The notes beneath the pieces were generated by a model that ran no database searches, had not been told where the DNA came from, and saw nothing but the letters and a program-made list of their open reading frames with translations. Both the position numbers and the translations under genes were made by a program. This document shows, in pieces, positions 20,001 to 28,934 of a stretch of DNA of 64,000 bases. The first letter of the stretch is position 1; every line of letters starts with the position of its first letter. The DNA is from Lunatibacter salilacus (GTDB lineage Bacteria > Bacteroidota > Bacteroidia > Cytophagales > Cyclobacteriaceae), in contig NZ_VOLC01000005.1 of assembly GCF_009797935.1 (NCBI RefSeq), positions 62,001 to 126,000 on the forward strand. Reading direction: 5' to 3'.

Positions 20001-20195
20001 ACCCGTAAGCTGTAGGCCAAATATACCGTCAAGGTCTGTAATAGTTCCTGAATTGGTTCCCTTGATTGTAATAGCTGCCCCGACCAACGGTTGGTCGCCG
20101 TCGTCGAATACAATTCCTTCAATTCTCTGCTGCGCATTTATCGTACCGCTATACAGCAGAAATAAAATAACAAGTAGTGGTATATTTTTTTTCAT
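17097..20195 (-). CDS. SusC/RagA TonB-dependent outer-membrane transporter
   Basis: A roughly 1030-residue SusC-type transporter. The start at MKKNIPLLVILFLL gives a normal signal (cleavage near INAQQ); a start 27 bases upstream is possible but less likely. An N-terminal carboxypeptidase-like domain (IEGIVFDDGDQPLVGAA) is followed by the plug: EFIVTGYGSQKRKDVTGAVS, VRVRGFSTIRNNDPLYVIDG and RDAAAASIYGSRAANGV. A long C-terminal barrel ends in NFTLGVNLTL. No sigma factor or anti-sigma gene accompanies it. Energy would come from TonB-ExbBD encoded elsewhere. Confidence 0.95.
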   Translation of the reverse strand: MKKNIPLLVILFLLYSGTINAQQRIEGIVFDDGDQPLVGAAITIKGTNSGTITDLDGIFGLQLTGEENRILVSYLGFIPQEITVGNQSFVEVRLVADDLSLDEFIVTGYGSQKRKDVTGAVSTIDMEEIANIPSAGIDGMIQGRAPGVNVVSDNAPGGGVAIRVRGFSTIRNNDPLYVIDGVPTTSGINMINPNDIASFQVLRDAAAASIYGSRAANGVVIITTKKGRTEETRMNFNSYVGVQTPFNLPRMLNAADYGNLLWEATLNDGGQPSSDVYGSGPQPTIPSWIDQAETVPSADVDWVNEIFRAAVIQSYNLDFSKSTKDANHFLSFNYFDQEGLIKHTGFKRFATRFNSEFKLFDRLTIGENITAAYTWNTDVTTNAALGSIVYDAYRFPSISPVYDVNGDFAGSATSDTQNPLGRLNRNKDNVRKNLKLFGNVYANLELSEGLELKTNLGVNFENYNFRRFNPVFEEIYTQRVLSDLSTENRYQYEWVWSNTLNYSRIFGKHQFGMLAGIESISFYREGFSASRFGFPYDDPNFRYLDAGDGSDQRNTGTASDWSLFSYLAKVEYSYADKYLASITVRRDGSSKLANNRWGTFPAFSAGWRISGEDFFDLAMVDDLKLRVGWGETGNQDIPPYSTFSSYRSYPNYSNYPISGSQNNVALGLTETRNGNPNLKWETTTQTNLGLDATLFNHRLGINLDYFVKRTSDMLIERPLSPMLGGSNISSWDNAGEMRNRGLELQLQYYSKPEGDFTYSVGLNLTAIRNEMTGLPDEVDYIALPSSLLHTVNFGQEVTRSAVGQPIASFYGFEALGIFTSQEEIASHATQAEARPGDLKFRDINGDGVIDNQDRTFIGNPHPDMTLGLNFSGNYKQFDASFFFYGSFGNETYDLTRYYLDFFNLSAYNKHERVLDAWRPDNTGSTIPRLSLNDRNNNIRPSSYYISDGSFLRLRNMQIGYSLPEDVLAKLRLTKLRVYLQAQNLFTITKYEGMDPEIGLQNYNSELRNLDIGVDRGIYPPNRNFTLGVNLTL

Positions 20196-20426
20196 TTTCG
20201 ATCGGTTAAAATTATTTCGCAAAACTCAATAATTAATCGGCGAAAACAGTTAAACTGAGGTTATCTATTTGTCACTATTTGTAGGAGAAGATAATTGTTA
20301 TTTAATATAAAAATAACCAGAATTAATGTTTTGGTGCTAAAATATAATGGGTACTTTACCTCTAAAAACAACCCACAAAATGGTTTTAAAAATGCCTAAA
20401 GAATTGGCGATCTAATAATCACCTCA

Positions 20427-20463
20427 CAACAAAAAAAGCAAGACCATAAATAGACCCTGCTTT
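20427..20463 (-). terminator. Terminator after the aminotransferase gene
   Basis: An 11-bp stem with three G-U pairs (minus strand AAAGCAGGGTC with GGTCTTGCTTT, loop TATTTAT) followed by a T-run. It lies 25 bases past the aminotransferase stop and closes the second SusC/SusD operon. Confidence 0.8.
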
Positions 20464-20487
20464 TACTGATTGGTATTAACAAATTAT

Positions 20488-21642
20488 TTACCCTTTATTC
20501 AATGTTTGTCCCGCAACCTTGGTAAAGGCATCGGCGAACATTTCCAAATCTTCCAATTTACCCATACTTACACGGCAGTAATCCTGACCGTGTATCTTCA
20601 TTCCACGAACAGACACCTTGTTGACCATCATTTTCTTACGATACTCCTCTCCGTCCATAGAGATGGGGAAAAGGACAAAGTTGGTCTGGGAGGGGAAGTA
20701 GTCGTAACCCATTTTATCCAAAAACCCGTATATGAATTTCTTGCTTTCATTGTTCATTTTTACTGAATAACTCAAAAACTCAGCATCCGTCAAACTGGCG
20801 TTAGCAGCCGCCATAGAAGGCCCGGTCAAGGTGTTTCGTGGTCCTTCTTCTGCCAACTTTTTGATAACCTCCGGTTGGGCAATACAATACCCTACACGAA
20901 GTCCCGCAAATGCATGTACTTTTGAAAAGGTTTTCGCAACGATCACGTTTTTACCGTTTCGGATACAATCAACCGCAGTCGATCCTGCCGGATCATCCAT
21001 ATAATCGATATATGCTTCATCTACAAATACAGGTACTTTGTCAGCTACAAGATTACAGAATCCACGGATTTCAGATCCAGTTAAAATCTTGCCTGTAGGA
21101 TTATTTGGATTGACCAGATAGACCAAGGATATAGCTTTGGTTACTTTTGATTCCATAATCCCCAAATCATGATCCATTTCTTTATTTAGGGGAACTTTAA
21201 TCCACTCGGATCCCATTAATTCTGCTGATCTTACCAAGGAAACGTAGGTAGGATCAGCGGAAAGGACCTTTCCTGTGCTGCCGCCATAAACCCTTGCACC
21301 TGCATGCAACAGCTCACTGGAACCGGCACCCAACAAAATATGATCTTTGGACACACCTTCCAGCTTGGCGATGGTCTCCATTAATTCCATCCTAACTTCC
21401 CGGGGATAAAGAAAGGAATCATCAATCGCTGCTTTTATTGCCTTCTTTGCGGAAGCTGCCGGTCCAAAAGGATTTTCGTTGGAGGACAAACGGGCATAAT
21501 AATCATCCGGGCGCTTTTTCCTACTTGAGGAAAGCGAATAAGGACTGGTTTCAAGAGGGTTTGCATGCAATCCTGCGGCAAAAAGGCCAGCGGATGCTGT
21601 CATACTGGCCTTCAGCCAATTTCTTCTGCTAAAATTTTTCAT
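20488..21642 (-). CDS. Tat-signal, HisC-like PLP aminotransferase
   Basis: A 384-residue class I/II aminotransferase resembling histidinol-phosphate aminotransferase. It begins with a twin-arginine signal (SRRNWLKAS, then a hydrophobic AGLFAAGLHA), so export to the periplasm is predicted. Fold-type I landmarks: LSSNENPFGP at 52-61, NPNNPTG at 178-184, DEAYIDY from 208, the PLP lysine in TFSKVHAFAGLR (Lys241) and Arg249. It lies downstream of a SusC/SusD/lipoprotein set on the same strand, across a 172-base gap with a long inverted repeat. Export of a PLP enzyme beside a nutrient importer is unusual; the substrate may be an imported amino compound. Confidence 0.88.
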   Translation of the reverse strand: MKNFSRRNWLKASMTASAGLFAAGLHANPLETSPYSLSSSRKKRPDDYYARLSSNENPFGPAASAKKAIKAAIDDSFLYPREVRMELMETIAKLEGVSKDHILLGAGSSELLHAGARVYGGSTGKVLSADPTYVSLVRSAELMGSEWIKVPLNKEMDHDLGIMESKVTKAISLVYLVNPNNPTGKILTGSEIRGFCNLVADKVPVFVDEAYIDYMDDPAGSTAVDCIRNGKNVIVAKTFSKVHAFAGLRVGYCIAQPEVIKKLAEEGPRNTLTGPSMAAANASLTDAEFLSYSVKMNNESKKFIYGFLDKMGYDYFPSQTNFVLFPISMDGEEYRKKMMVNKVSVRGMKIHGQDYCRVSMGKLEDLEMFADAFTKVAGQTLNKG

Positions 21643-21684
21643 AGGTAAGCTGATTAGTGGATAAATGAACGGTAATAACTAAAA

Positions 21685-21772
21685 TTGCCTTTAGAAAATC
21701 ACCAAAGTTTATCTAATATACTGTAAATCAGTGTACAGTTAAAACAATTCAGTAATTATTTTCTAAAGGCAA
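21685..21772. repeat. 15-bp perfect inverted repeat before the aminotransferase
   Basis: TTGCCTTTAGAAAAT at 21685-21699 pairs perfectly with 21758-21772 across a 58-base spacer, which itself contains CTGT...ACAG. It lies between the small lipoprotein gene and the aminotransferase gene and could act as an RNA structure or a processing or attenuation site. Confidence 0.6.
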
Positions 21773-21814
21773 CAAATAAATTTGCATCAATATCTAAGGC
21801 AATACAAACTGCCT

Positions 21815-22258
21815 TTACCTAACACGCACGTTGTGGTATTGTCTAAAAGCAATGTTTTTATGTGTACCTGCAAACTCAAGGCGAATCTGCCTTCCTGAAG
21901 TGGGACTTGCCACTCCCAAACTCGTCCAGGGTTGTTCGAAAACAATCATACCCGCATTATCAGTAGTTGCTGATCCAACCTCCTCCGTTTGATTGATAAA
22001 TACCCGGATTTGCAATCCAGACACGGGAATAGAGTCAATGCCAACATTATGATCCAAAATACCAGTTTTATCAAGCTCGTAAAACCGTCCCTGAACTGAG
22101 ACAGAAGCGGTAGCATCAAACGTGGTTCCCTCTAACAGTACAAGAACAGGTGACGCCACATTTGGAGTTGCCAACTCAACACCTTCTACACATGAGGTAA
22201 GATAAGCAAGTGCCGTAAAGGCGATAATAAAAGAGGCTTTGTTTATATATTTTTTCAT
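21815..22258 (-). CDS. Small lipoprotein of the second SusC/SusD operon
   Basis: A 147-residue predicted lipoprotein: signal MKKYINKASFIIAFTALAY with lipobox LTSC (Cys23). The rest is beta-rich (VLVLLEGTTFDATASVSVQG; IRVFINQTEEVGSATTDNAG) and looks like a single immunoglobulin- or prealbumin-like fold. I know no function. It sits 129 bases after SusD and upstream of the Tat aminotransferase on the same strand, so it may be a surface accessory protein of that importer. Confidence 0.75.
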   Translation of the reverse strand: MKKYINKASFIIAFTALAYLTSCVEGVELATPNVASPVLVLLEGTTFDATASVSVQGRFYELDKTGILDHNVGIDSIPVSGLQIRVFINQTEEVGSATTDNAGMIVFEQPWTSLGVASPTSGRQIRLEFAGTHKNIAFRQYHNVRVR

Positions 22259-22351
22259 GACTTTGAATTAATTAGGGAAGAAAATTAAACCTGAGAATCG
22301 GATGACTTACATTTTTTACTGAGTTCTCTAGTTTTTTATTTTTGAAGTAAG

Positions 22352-22379
22352 ATTAAAATCGGGGGACGAATCCCCCGAT
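22352..22379 (-). terminator. Hairpin after the second SusD gene
   Basis: A 9-bp GC-rich stem (ATCGGGGGA / TCCCCCGAT) with loop CGAA lies 9 bases past the SusD stop; on the minus strand it is followed by TTTTAATCTT. It may partly terminate the transcript so that SusC/SusD are made in excess over the downstream genes. Confidence 0.75.
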
Positions 22380-22387
22380 ATGTAGAC

Positions 22388-23848
22388 TTATTCAGCCCAC
22401 CATAATTTTGTTCTCATATTGTCTTCACCTCCAAGCAACTGAACCCCTTGAGATAAGTTATCCATATTTAGCGAATATTCACTCAACGGATATTCCAGGC
22501 GGGTAGGTAACACTCCCTCGTTGGAGAAAATAGCGGCCGGATTGGGTGCAGGCATGACTGGGAACCCGGTTCTCCTGTATTCCGTCCAAGCTTCAATTCC
22601 CTGTCCAAAAAGGGCAATCCACTTTTGTGTCATAAGGGACTCCTTATTTAAAGTCCCTAGTTTGGACACATAATCGCCAGGCATTTCAACACCATTTTGA
22701 TCAAATGAAGCTTGAATGGCTTTTTCGAAATATTCGCCTGCATTGCCAGCTATGTCTCCATCTAGTGCAGCTTCGGCCAATACAAACATCAATTCGGAAT
22801 AGGTCATCAAAATACTTGGTGCCTCGGGATCCAAAAACCTTGGACCAATGGTAGATGCGACGTAGGTAGCCGCAGCTTCATCTGTCAATCCGTTGGGAAG
22901 GCCAGCATATGTTCCGTCAGCCAATGGAAGTGCATAGGCAGAAATTCTAGGATCTTCAAGTTCCATCATCTTGGCAACAAAAGTTGTGGAAATATTCCAG
23001 TCAGATCGGGTGGAAAACACGTCGAACATCTTGTTTCTACTGCCGATTACGTTAGCATGGATCAGTTCAGCGAAATCACTATTGCTGGTGAATATTGGAA
23101 ACTGTGTGGGGTTGGAGATAATTTCCTGCATTATAGCCCTCGACTCAGAAGGCTTTTTAGCAGCCTGCCGATTTGCCAACTTTAAACGAAGGGAATTGGC
23201 AAACTTTTTCCAACGTAGAATATCACCGTTGAACAGAATATCTCCGGCAACAGCGGGGCCAGTAACGGAGAGTTTTTCATTAGCTATCTTTAGGTCATCC
23301 AAAATCCCCGCATAAATATCCTCCATGGAATCATACTTCGGTGAATTGATGGACTCCTCCGAAGCCCCTTTTAAAGCTTCAGAATATGGTATCGGACCAT
23401 ATACATCCACCAAAAATGAAAAGGTAAACGCCTTCATAGTAAGAGCTATACCTTCATAGTTCCGGTTAACGAATGGACCGTCGGGACCAGCGAGTTCAAG
23501 AACACTTTCAAAATTAACCAGTGAGTTTCTATACACATTGTCCCAAGTTCCGGACGATATTGTTACAGGTACTTCGTAAGTATCCCCCTCTGAATTAATA
23601 TAAATATTTCGGGCAATATGCTGCACCCAACACATGGCTGCGTCAATATTCAAGCGCTGAAAACGTGTCGAATGCCCCCAGTACCTATCAACGGCAACCT
23701 GAATTGCATTTGGCAGTAACAATGCCGGAGAAATTGTTTCCGGATCATTGGGATTCGTGTTGATCTCTGCAAAATCTTCTGTACATGAGCCAACAAAGAG
23801 GCCCACAGTAATAAGAAATATATAGGGAATTATTTTTCGAATTTTCAT
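22388..23848 (-). CDS. SusD-like lipoprotein (short SusD/RagB type)
   Basis: A 486-residue nutrient-binding lipoprotein with signal MKIRKIIPYIFLITVGLF and lipobox VGSC (Cys22). The opening CTEDFAEINTNPNDPETI, the TPR-like LVDVYGPIPYSEALKG segment and ILRWKKFANSLRLKLANR are typical of the shorter SusD-like family that pairs with SusC proteins of the YSTQ type. It begins 28 bases after its SusC gene. Relatives of this type are often linked to peptide or mixed substrates, which would fit the downstream aminotransferase, but that is inference. Confidence 0.92.
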   Translation of the reverse strand: MKIRKIIPYIFLITVGLFVGSCTEDFAEINTNPNDPETISPALLLPNAIQVAVDRYWGHSTRFQRLNIDAAMCWVQHIARNIYINSEGDTYEVPVTISSGTWDNVYRNSLVNFESVLELAGPDGPFVNRNYEGIALTMKAFTFSFLVDVYGPIPYSEALKGASEESINSPKYDSMEDIYAGILDDLKIANEKLSVTGPAVAGDILFNGDILRWKKFANSLRLKLANRQAAKKPSESRAIMQEIISNPTQFPIFTSNSDFAELIHANVIGSRNKMFDVFSTRSDWNISTTFVAKMMELEDPRISAYALPLADGTYAGLPNGLTDEAAATYVASTIGPRFLDPEAPSILMTYSELMFVLAEAALDGDIAGNAGEYFEKAIQASFDQNGVEMPGDYVSKLGTLNKESLMTQKWIALFGQGIEAWTEYRRTGFPVMPAPNPAAIFSNEGVLPTRLEYPLSEYSLNMDNLSQGVQLLGGEDNMRTKLWWAE

Positions 23849-23876
23849 AGGAATGTGCTTTACTTGATGTTGATAC

Positions 23877-26800
23877 TTAAAAGGTCAGGTTAACGTTGAA
23901 ACCTACGTTTCTCGTGGAGGGCTGCTCACCATAAGAAAAGCCCTGTGCGTTTCCACCTTTCATATCTACTTCTGGATCCATATGTGGATGATTTCTATGC
24001 AGTATGGCTAAGTTTCTTCCAACTAGTGATAATCTAACGCTCTGTATAAAGGTTTTGCTTAACAAGGATTGAGGAAATGAATACCCAAAAGTCACTTCTC
24101 TTAGTTTCACGAAAGACCCATCAAAAATTCCTGCCTCATGGTAATTCCGCGGATTTGTTGCATTCCAGAAAGTAGCAGCGGGAATTATAACGTCATTAGA
24201 CACATAAGACGGATTCTCTACCGTCCCTACATTTTTTACTCCTGCTCCGATTACCCCTTCTTCCCTACCAATAGCAGTTTCCTCATACATGCCTGTCTTT
24301 CTGGCCAGACCAGTACCTACGTCGAAAATATCACCTCCCATACGAATGTCAATGAGGGTTCCGAAGGAGAAATTCCTGTACATAAATGTATTGGAAACCC
24401 CTCCGATCCAATCCGGCTGTATATTCCCCAAATTAAATGTTCCTGCCTCCAGTTGTGGTAATCCGTTACTGTACACAATTTCTCCCTCCGGAGAACGTAG
24501 GTATCTCCTGCCATAGAATGTACCATATGGTTCACCTATTCTCGCTTCTGAAGTCACACTATTCTGGGACCCCAAGGTATAGTTTTCAAGCCCCTCCGCA
24601 AGTTCAACAACCAAGTTCCTGTTTCTGGAAAAATTAACAGCAACATCCCAGTTCAATCCGCCTCTATTTTGAAGTATAGAACCCGTCAACATCGCTTCGA
24701 CTCCCTGGTTTGTTATTTTACCCGCATTGAGCACTTGGCTCTGATAGCCTGATGCAGTAGAAATAGTTACGGCAAGAATCTGATTGGTAGTAGCCTGATG
24801 ATAATAGGTCAAGTCCAAACCGATTCTACCGTTTAGGAAGCGGACATCCAAACCTACTTCCTGACCCGTAGTGATTTCAGGCTTAAGATTTCTATTTGCG
24901 ATTTGAGGAGCCGCAGCATAGGTTGGGGTAGTTCCAGCCCACAATCCCTGAGCAGCGAATACTTGCCTAAGCTGATATGGATCAGCATCATTACCAACTT
25001 GTGCTACCGATCCTCTCAGTTTGGCGAATGAAAGAAATTTACTTTGAATATCGAACATATCCGTAAGTACAGCACTCAAGGCGACAGAAGGATAGAAGAA
25101 AGAATTGGCGTCAATGGGCAGTGTGCTAGACCAGTCGTTTCTTCCAGTAATATCTAGGAAGATGGAATTGTTGTAACCAAACTGGGCTGCTCCAAAAACA
25201 CTGTTTACAACTTGCTTTCTAATTTCACTACTTGGAACTACCGGGCTGGCGTAGTTGCCTAAGTTATACAAACCATCTATGGTTAATTCACGAACATTTA
25301 CCATGTTCATGGAATAATCGTTGGTTCTGTTGATGGCTCCCGCTTGGGCATTGATCGAAAACTTGCTGGCAATAGTTTTGTTGTAACTTAAGATGAAATC
25401 GGAATTTGTTTCTTGGCTGACCATATTGTTCTGCGTGTAAGCACCAAGAATACGCACGGAATTTTTGGTTCTTTCTACGCTGGTAACATTGGTGCGGCTG
25501 TCAGACCAGAAATCTGTTCCCGAACGAACCATCAAACTCAACGCATCATTAAACTTATAAGTGGCTGCAATATTCCCTACCAATCGGTCTTTCTCATTGG
25601 CATTGGTGTAGCGATCCTGGAAAAAGAATGGATTTGAGAAATATTCGTGCTGCCAGTTGGCATAGGGATAGTCATCACCCGGACGGAACGTAGCGCGCTG
25701 GATCTCGTAATATTGATCCCAGTTTCTTAGTTTCTCATAATCAGTATGCCTGTGGGCCCAGATAAAATCTTGACTGGCCGTGTAGTTTCTGTTATTAGAG
25801 CCGGATTTGACATATTCCGCACTTAATGTTACACTAAGTTTGTCCGTGAAATTATAGCCGGAATTAAATTTAAAGTTATTGCGGTAGAAATCATTGTTGT
25901 GCATGATACTGGTTTGGTCTAGCCTACCGATGGAAAGTCTAAAATTCCCTTTGTCGTTGGCACCCGAAACAGCAATATTATTTTGCGTTGACTGACCAGT
26001 TTCCCAGAACTCATCCCAATTGTTCGGCTGTGGCAACAACGCAACTCTGTCCGGAGCGGAATACCATAACGGAACCAAACGTCCGTCCATCGGAGCTCCC
26101 CAACTTTCATCTACACCTGCTGTACCTCTAATACCATCTGCATCAAATCCATTTCGACCGTCCACATACCAGGTTCTATACCCGGCACCTCCTCCATAGG
26201 TGTTTTGGAAATTAGGAGAAACTAGAGGCCTGTCAAAAGTAGTATTGGAATTGATCTCCACCCCTATACCTTTTGTTCCGGAACCGTCTTTAGTAGTTAC
26301 CATGATGACACCATTGGCAGCCCTTGACCCATAAAGGGCTGCAGCGGTAGCACCCTTAAGTACGTTAATCTCCTTAATATTGTCCGGATTGATTTCTGAC
26401 AACCCACCACCATACCTTCTTCCGTCTGTTTGTTCTATAGGAACGCCATCGACTACGATGAGGGGTTGATTGTTTCCCGCTACTGAAGAAGAACCTCTGA
26501 TGACGATGTGGGATCCGGAGCCTGGCATGGAGTTGGAATTAATCTGCACTCCGGCAACTCTTCCGGAGAGGTTATTGGCAATATTACCCTGCCGGGCATC
26601 TGCTAACGCACTTCCGTCTATGGACTGGGTAGAGTAACCTAACGCTTTCTTCTCTCTTTCCATACCAAACGCCGTCACTACGACCTCAGAAAGGGCCTGA
26701 GCATCCGAAACTAGCGAGACAGTAACAGCGGTTTGGTTGCCCACTACTACTTCCTTTTTATCATATCCTATGAAAGAGATTTCGAGGACGTTTTCTTCGC

Positions 26801-27041
26801 CCAATAGGGTGACGGAGAATTCACCATCCAGATCTGTAGCCGCACCCCGAGTGGTCCCTTTGATTAGAACGCTCGCGCCCGGGATGGGATCATTGTTTTC
26901 GTCCAGTACCTTTCCGGTCACTGACCGACCTTGCGCTAATAACGGATTCGTCAGAACTGAACCCGCCAAGATCATTACACTGAGAAAGATTCCTTTGATC
27001 AACAAAGTCCTTTCACTCCAATGAGTAAATGTTTTCATCAT
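23877..27041 (-). CDS. SusC/RagA TonB-dependent outer-membrane transporter
   Basis: A 1054-residue SusC-type transporter with a Sec signal (MMKTFTHWSERTLLIKGIFLS..., cleavage near LLAQG). The carboxypeptidase-like domain (VTGKVLDENNDPIPGAS) is followed by the SusC plug marks EVVVTAFGMEREKKALGYST, IVIRGSSSVAGNNQPLIVVDG and KGATAAALYGSRAANGV. The barrel ends with RNVGFNVNLTF. It leads a minus-strand operon SusC, SusD-like, lipoprotein, Tat aminotransferase. The 790-base AT-rich region upstream must hold its promoter; a small TTACCC-TGT-GGGTAA inverted repeat at 27073-27087 lies in the likely leader. Confidence 0.95.
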   Translation of the reverse strand: MMKTFTHWSERTLLIKGIFLSVMILAGSVLTNPLLAQGRSVTGKVLDENNDPIPGASVLIKGTTRGAATDLDGEFSVTLLGEENVLEISFIGYDKKEVVVGNQTAVTVSLVSDAQALSEVVVTAFGMEREKKALGYSTQSIDGSALADARQGNIANNLSGRVAGVQINSNSMPGSGSHIVIRGSSSVAGNNQPLIVVDGVPIEQTDGRRYGGGLSEINPDNIKEINVLKGATAAALYGSRAANGVIMVTTKDGSGTKGIGVEINSNTTFDRPLVSPNFQNTYGGGAGYRTWYVDGRNGFDADGIRGTAGVDESWGAPMDGRLVPLWYSAPDRVALLPQPNNWDEFWETGQSTQNNIAVSGANDKGNFRLSIGRLDQTSIMHNNDFYRNNFKFNSGYNFTDKLSVTLSAEYVKSGSNNRNYTASQDFIWAHRHTDYEKLRNWDQYYEIQRATFRPGDDYPYANWQHEYFSNPFFFQDRYTNANEKDRLVGNIAATYKFNDALSLMVRSGTDFWSDSRTNVTSVERTKNSVRILGAYTQNNMVSQETNSDFILSYNKTIASKFSINAQAGAINRTNDYSMNMVNVRELTIDGLYNLGNYASPVVPSSEIRKQVVNSVFGAAQFGYNNSIFLDITGRNDWSSTLPIDANSFFYPSVALSAVLTDMFDIQSKFLSFAKLRGSVAQVGNDADPYQLRQVFAAQGLWAGTTPTYAAAPQIANRNLKPEITTGQEVGLDVRFLNGRIGLDLTYYHQATTNQILAVTISTASGYQSQVLNAGKITNQGVEAMLTGSILQNRGGLNWDVAVNFSRNRNLVVELAEGLENYTLGSQNSVTSEARIGEPYGTFYGRRYLRSPEGEIVYSNGLPQLEAGTFNLGNIQPDWIGGVSNTFMYRNFSFGTLIDIRMGGDIFDVGTGLARKTGMYEETAIGREEGVIGAGVKNVGTVENPSYVSNDVIIPAATFWNATNPRNYHEAGIFDGSFVKLREVTFGYSFPQSLLSKTFIQSVRLSLVGRNLAILHRNHPHMDPEVDMKGGNAQGFSYGEQPSTRNVGFNVNLTF

Positions 27042-27832
27042 GTTGTTTGTGGTTAAATAAACTAAATAGGTATTACCCTGTGGGTAACGGTTTTACTAGC
27101 GGTTATCCAGGTTGGATCTTAGAAGGTTATTTGGGAGGGGGTGATGAAGATTCTTCCCATTTTCTGAAATACAGGTTTTCTTCAACGCAATAAATATAGA
27201 CGAGGAACCTGAAAAAATAAAATTTACCAAAATATATTTTTTAATTCCGATAAAATTAAAATATTTAACCATATCTGTTTTGACATATTATTTATATTTA
27301 TTTCATATATTAATCTGTTTTCTTAACTTTTATTTCATATTTCTTATATTTAAAACTCTATTTCTTAAATTATAATTTTAATAAATAAATTTACTACTAT
27401 CGAATCAAAAGGCTTTTTAGTTGATTTAATTTTTTGTTTTTTTACCCATTTTAGATATTACTAATTGATTTTTCAACTGAATATTTATTTTAATTTACCT
27501 TTTCAGTATTTTTAGGATATTTTTCAAACCTACTTGATTTAAAAATATTATATTCAGAATTTTATTTTGTAAATTAAATAAATGAACGTTAAAATATGAA
27601 GCGGATGAAAATAATAGCCTTGTATTCAAAACATAACAGCTCAATCGGGATTTTCTCCAAACTAATACGGCTCAAATTGCGAGGTGAAGACTGATCACGC
27701 CTGAGGGACGATGCTTTTACGGGGAGTAATAAGTCTGTCAAGGCCGTTAACATGGAAATAAAATATCACTTCCCGGCCTTGCAAATTCGCTACTGGCGTG
27801 GGATTTGATGCATTTTTAACCAAAAAATTAAA
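27042..27832. other. Long AT-rich divergent promoter region
   Basis: No gene is seen in 790 bases between the divergent SusC and App1-like genes. Direct repeats include TTTATTTCATAT (27297-27308 and 27329-27340) and ATCTGTTTT nearby. Near the App1-like gene an 8-bp inverted repeat CAAGGCCG / CGGCCTTG (27739-27746, 27774-27781) could form a leader hairpin. Confidence 0.5.
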
Positions 27833-28894
27833 ATGAACATTTTGCGTTGGTTTACTTTCCCACTTCGCTATGCCTTTTCAAAATTTAAGAGAAAGGTGGG
27901 TAAACTGGGCCTGATCCGTATGGAACTGTTCTTGGCCTTTGGAAATGATAAGGAAGTCTTTATAAAAGGCAGAGTTGTAGAAGCCTATAAGCAAAGCCGC
28001 CCCACAGCGGATAAAAATGCCTTACAAAACATCTTGGCTTCTGTCAGAAGGTATGCCGGAAGCAGCATCCCTGATGCGCGTGTTAGATTGGTATATCATG
28101 GGATAGAAGAGATTTTGATCAGTAACGAAGAAGGACTTTTCGAAAGCCATTTATCGCATCCGGTGCCCACTGATGGCAAACCCGATTATGCCACCCTTAC
28201 TATTATGGAAGAAGAAGGCATTACAGCGGAAGAAAAAACCCTCAGCATTCAGATTTCCCGAATTTCGGAGCATCATCCCTTTGGCATAATCTCAGACATT
28301 GATGATACCGTCATTATATCCCACGCCACTTCTCTGGGCAAAAAATTATGGCTGTCTGTTTCAAAGAATGCATATACCCGCAGGCCATTTCCAGGTGTAA
28401 GTGATTTTTACGCGCTTTTAACCAACCAAGATCAACATCCGGTATTTTATGTTTCCAGCAGCGACTGGAATCTCTTTGACCTCATTCAGGATTTTCTACA
28501 ATATAGAGATATTCCGAAGGGCCCTTTATTGTTAAAAGACCCCCATGTCAACTTAAGGAATATCTGGAAATCCGGCGGTGGAAACCATGATCACAAATTG
28601 GAAAAGATTTCTATGCTACTGGCTCTTTTTCCAACTATGAAATTCATCCTAATTGGAGATAGCGGGCAGCATGATCCGGAACTTTACATAGAAATAATTG
28701 AAAAGTATCCGGGCAGGATTAAAGCGGTCTATATCAGAAGGATAAAAAAGGTAGATGAAGAAAGGGAAAACCAACTGAATCAATACAATCCTAAAATTCC
28801 AATCGCCTGGGTCAAGCATTCATCTGAAGCAATCGCCCATGCGAAAAATTTCCTTGATCCATTCTTACACCTCAACTCAAAAGATTGGGAATAG
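27833..28894 (+). CDS. App1-type phosphatidate phosphatase-like protein
   Basis: A 353-residue protein with an App1 (DUF2183) catalytic domain of the HAD type, expected to dephosphorylate phosphatidate to diacylglycerol. The nucleophile motif is SDIDDT (Asp155, Asp157). VFYVSSSDWNLF near 205-216 supplies the conserved Ser/Asp motif, and KFILIGDSGQHDPELY near 278-293 the acidic motif. The N-terminal 140 residues include a beta-rich segment (VRLVYHGIEEILISNEEGLF). It is followed 40 bases later by a diacylglycerol-kinase-like gene, so the pair could interconvert phosphatidate and diacylglycerol. Confidence 0.88.
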   Translation: MNILRWFTFPLRYAFSKFKRKVGKLGLIRMELFLAFGNDKEVFIKGRVVEAYKQSRPTADKNALQNILASVRRYAGSSIPDARVRLVYHGIEEILISNEEGLFESHLSHPVPTDGKPDYATLTIMEEEGITAEEKTLSIQISRISEHHPFGIISDIDDTVIISHATSLGKKLWLSVSKNAYTRRPFPGVSDFYALLTNQDQHPVFYVSSSDWNLFDLIQDFLQYRDIPKGPLLLKDPHVNLRNIWKSGGGNHDHKLEKISMLLALFPTMKFILIGDSGQHDPELYIEIIEKYPGRIKAVYIRRIKKVDEERENQLNQYNPKIPIAWVKHSSEAIAHAKNFLDPFLHLNSKDWE

Positions 28895-28934
28895 ATTTTG
28901 ATATTCTGCCTACTAACCAACAGTTAAAATTCAT

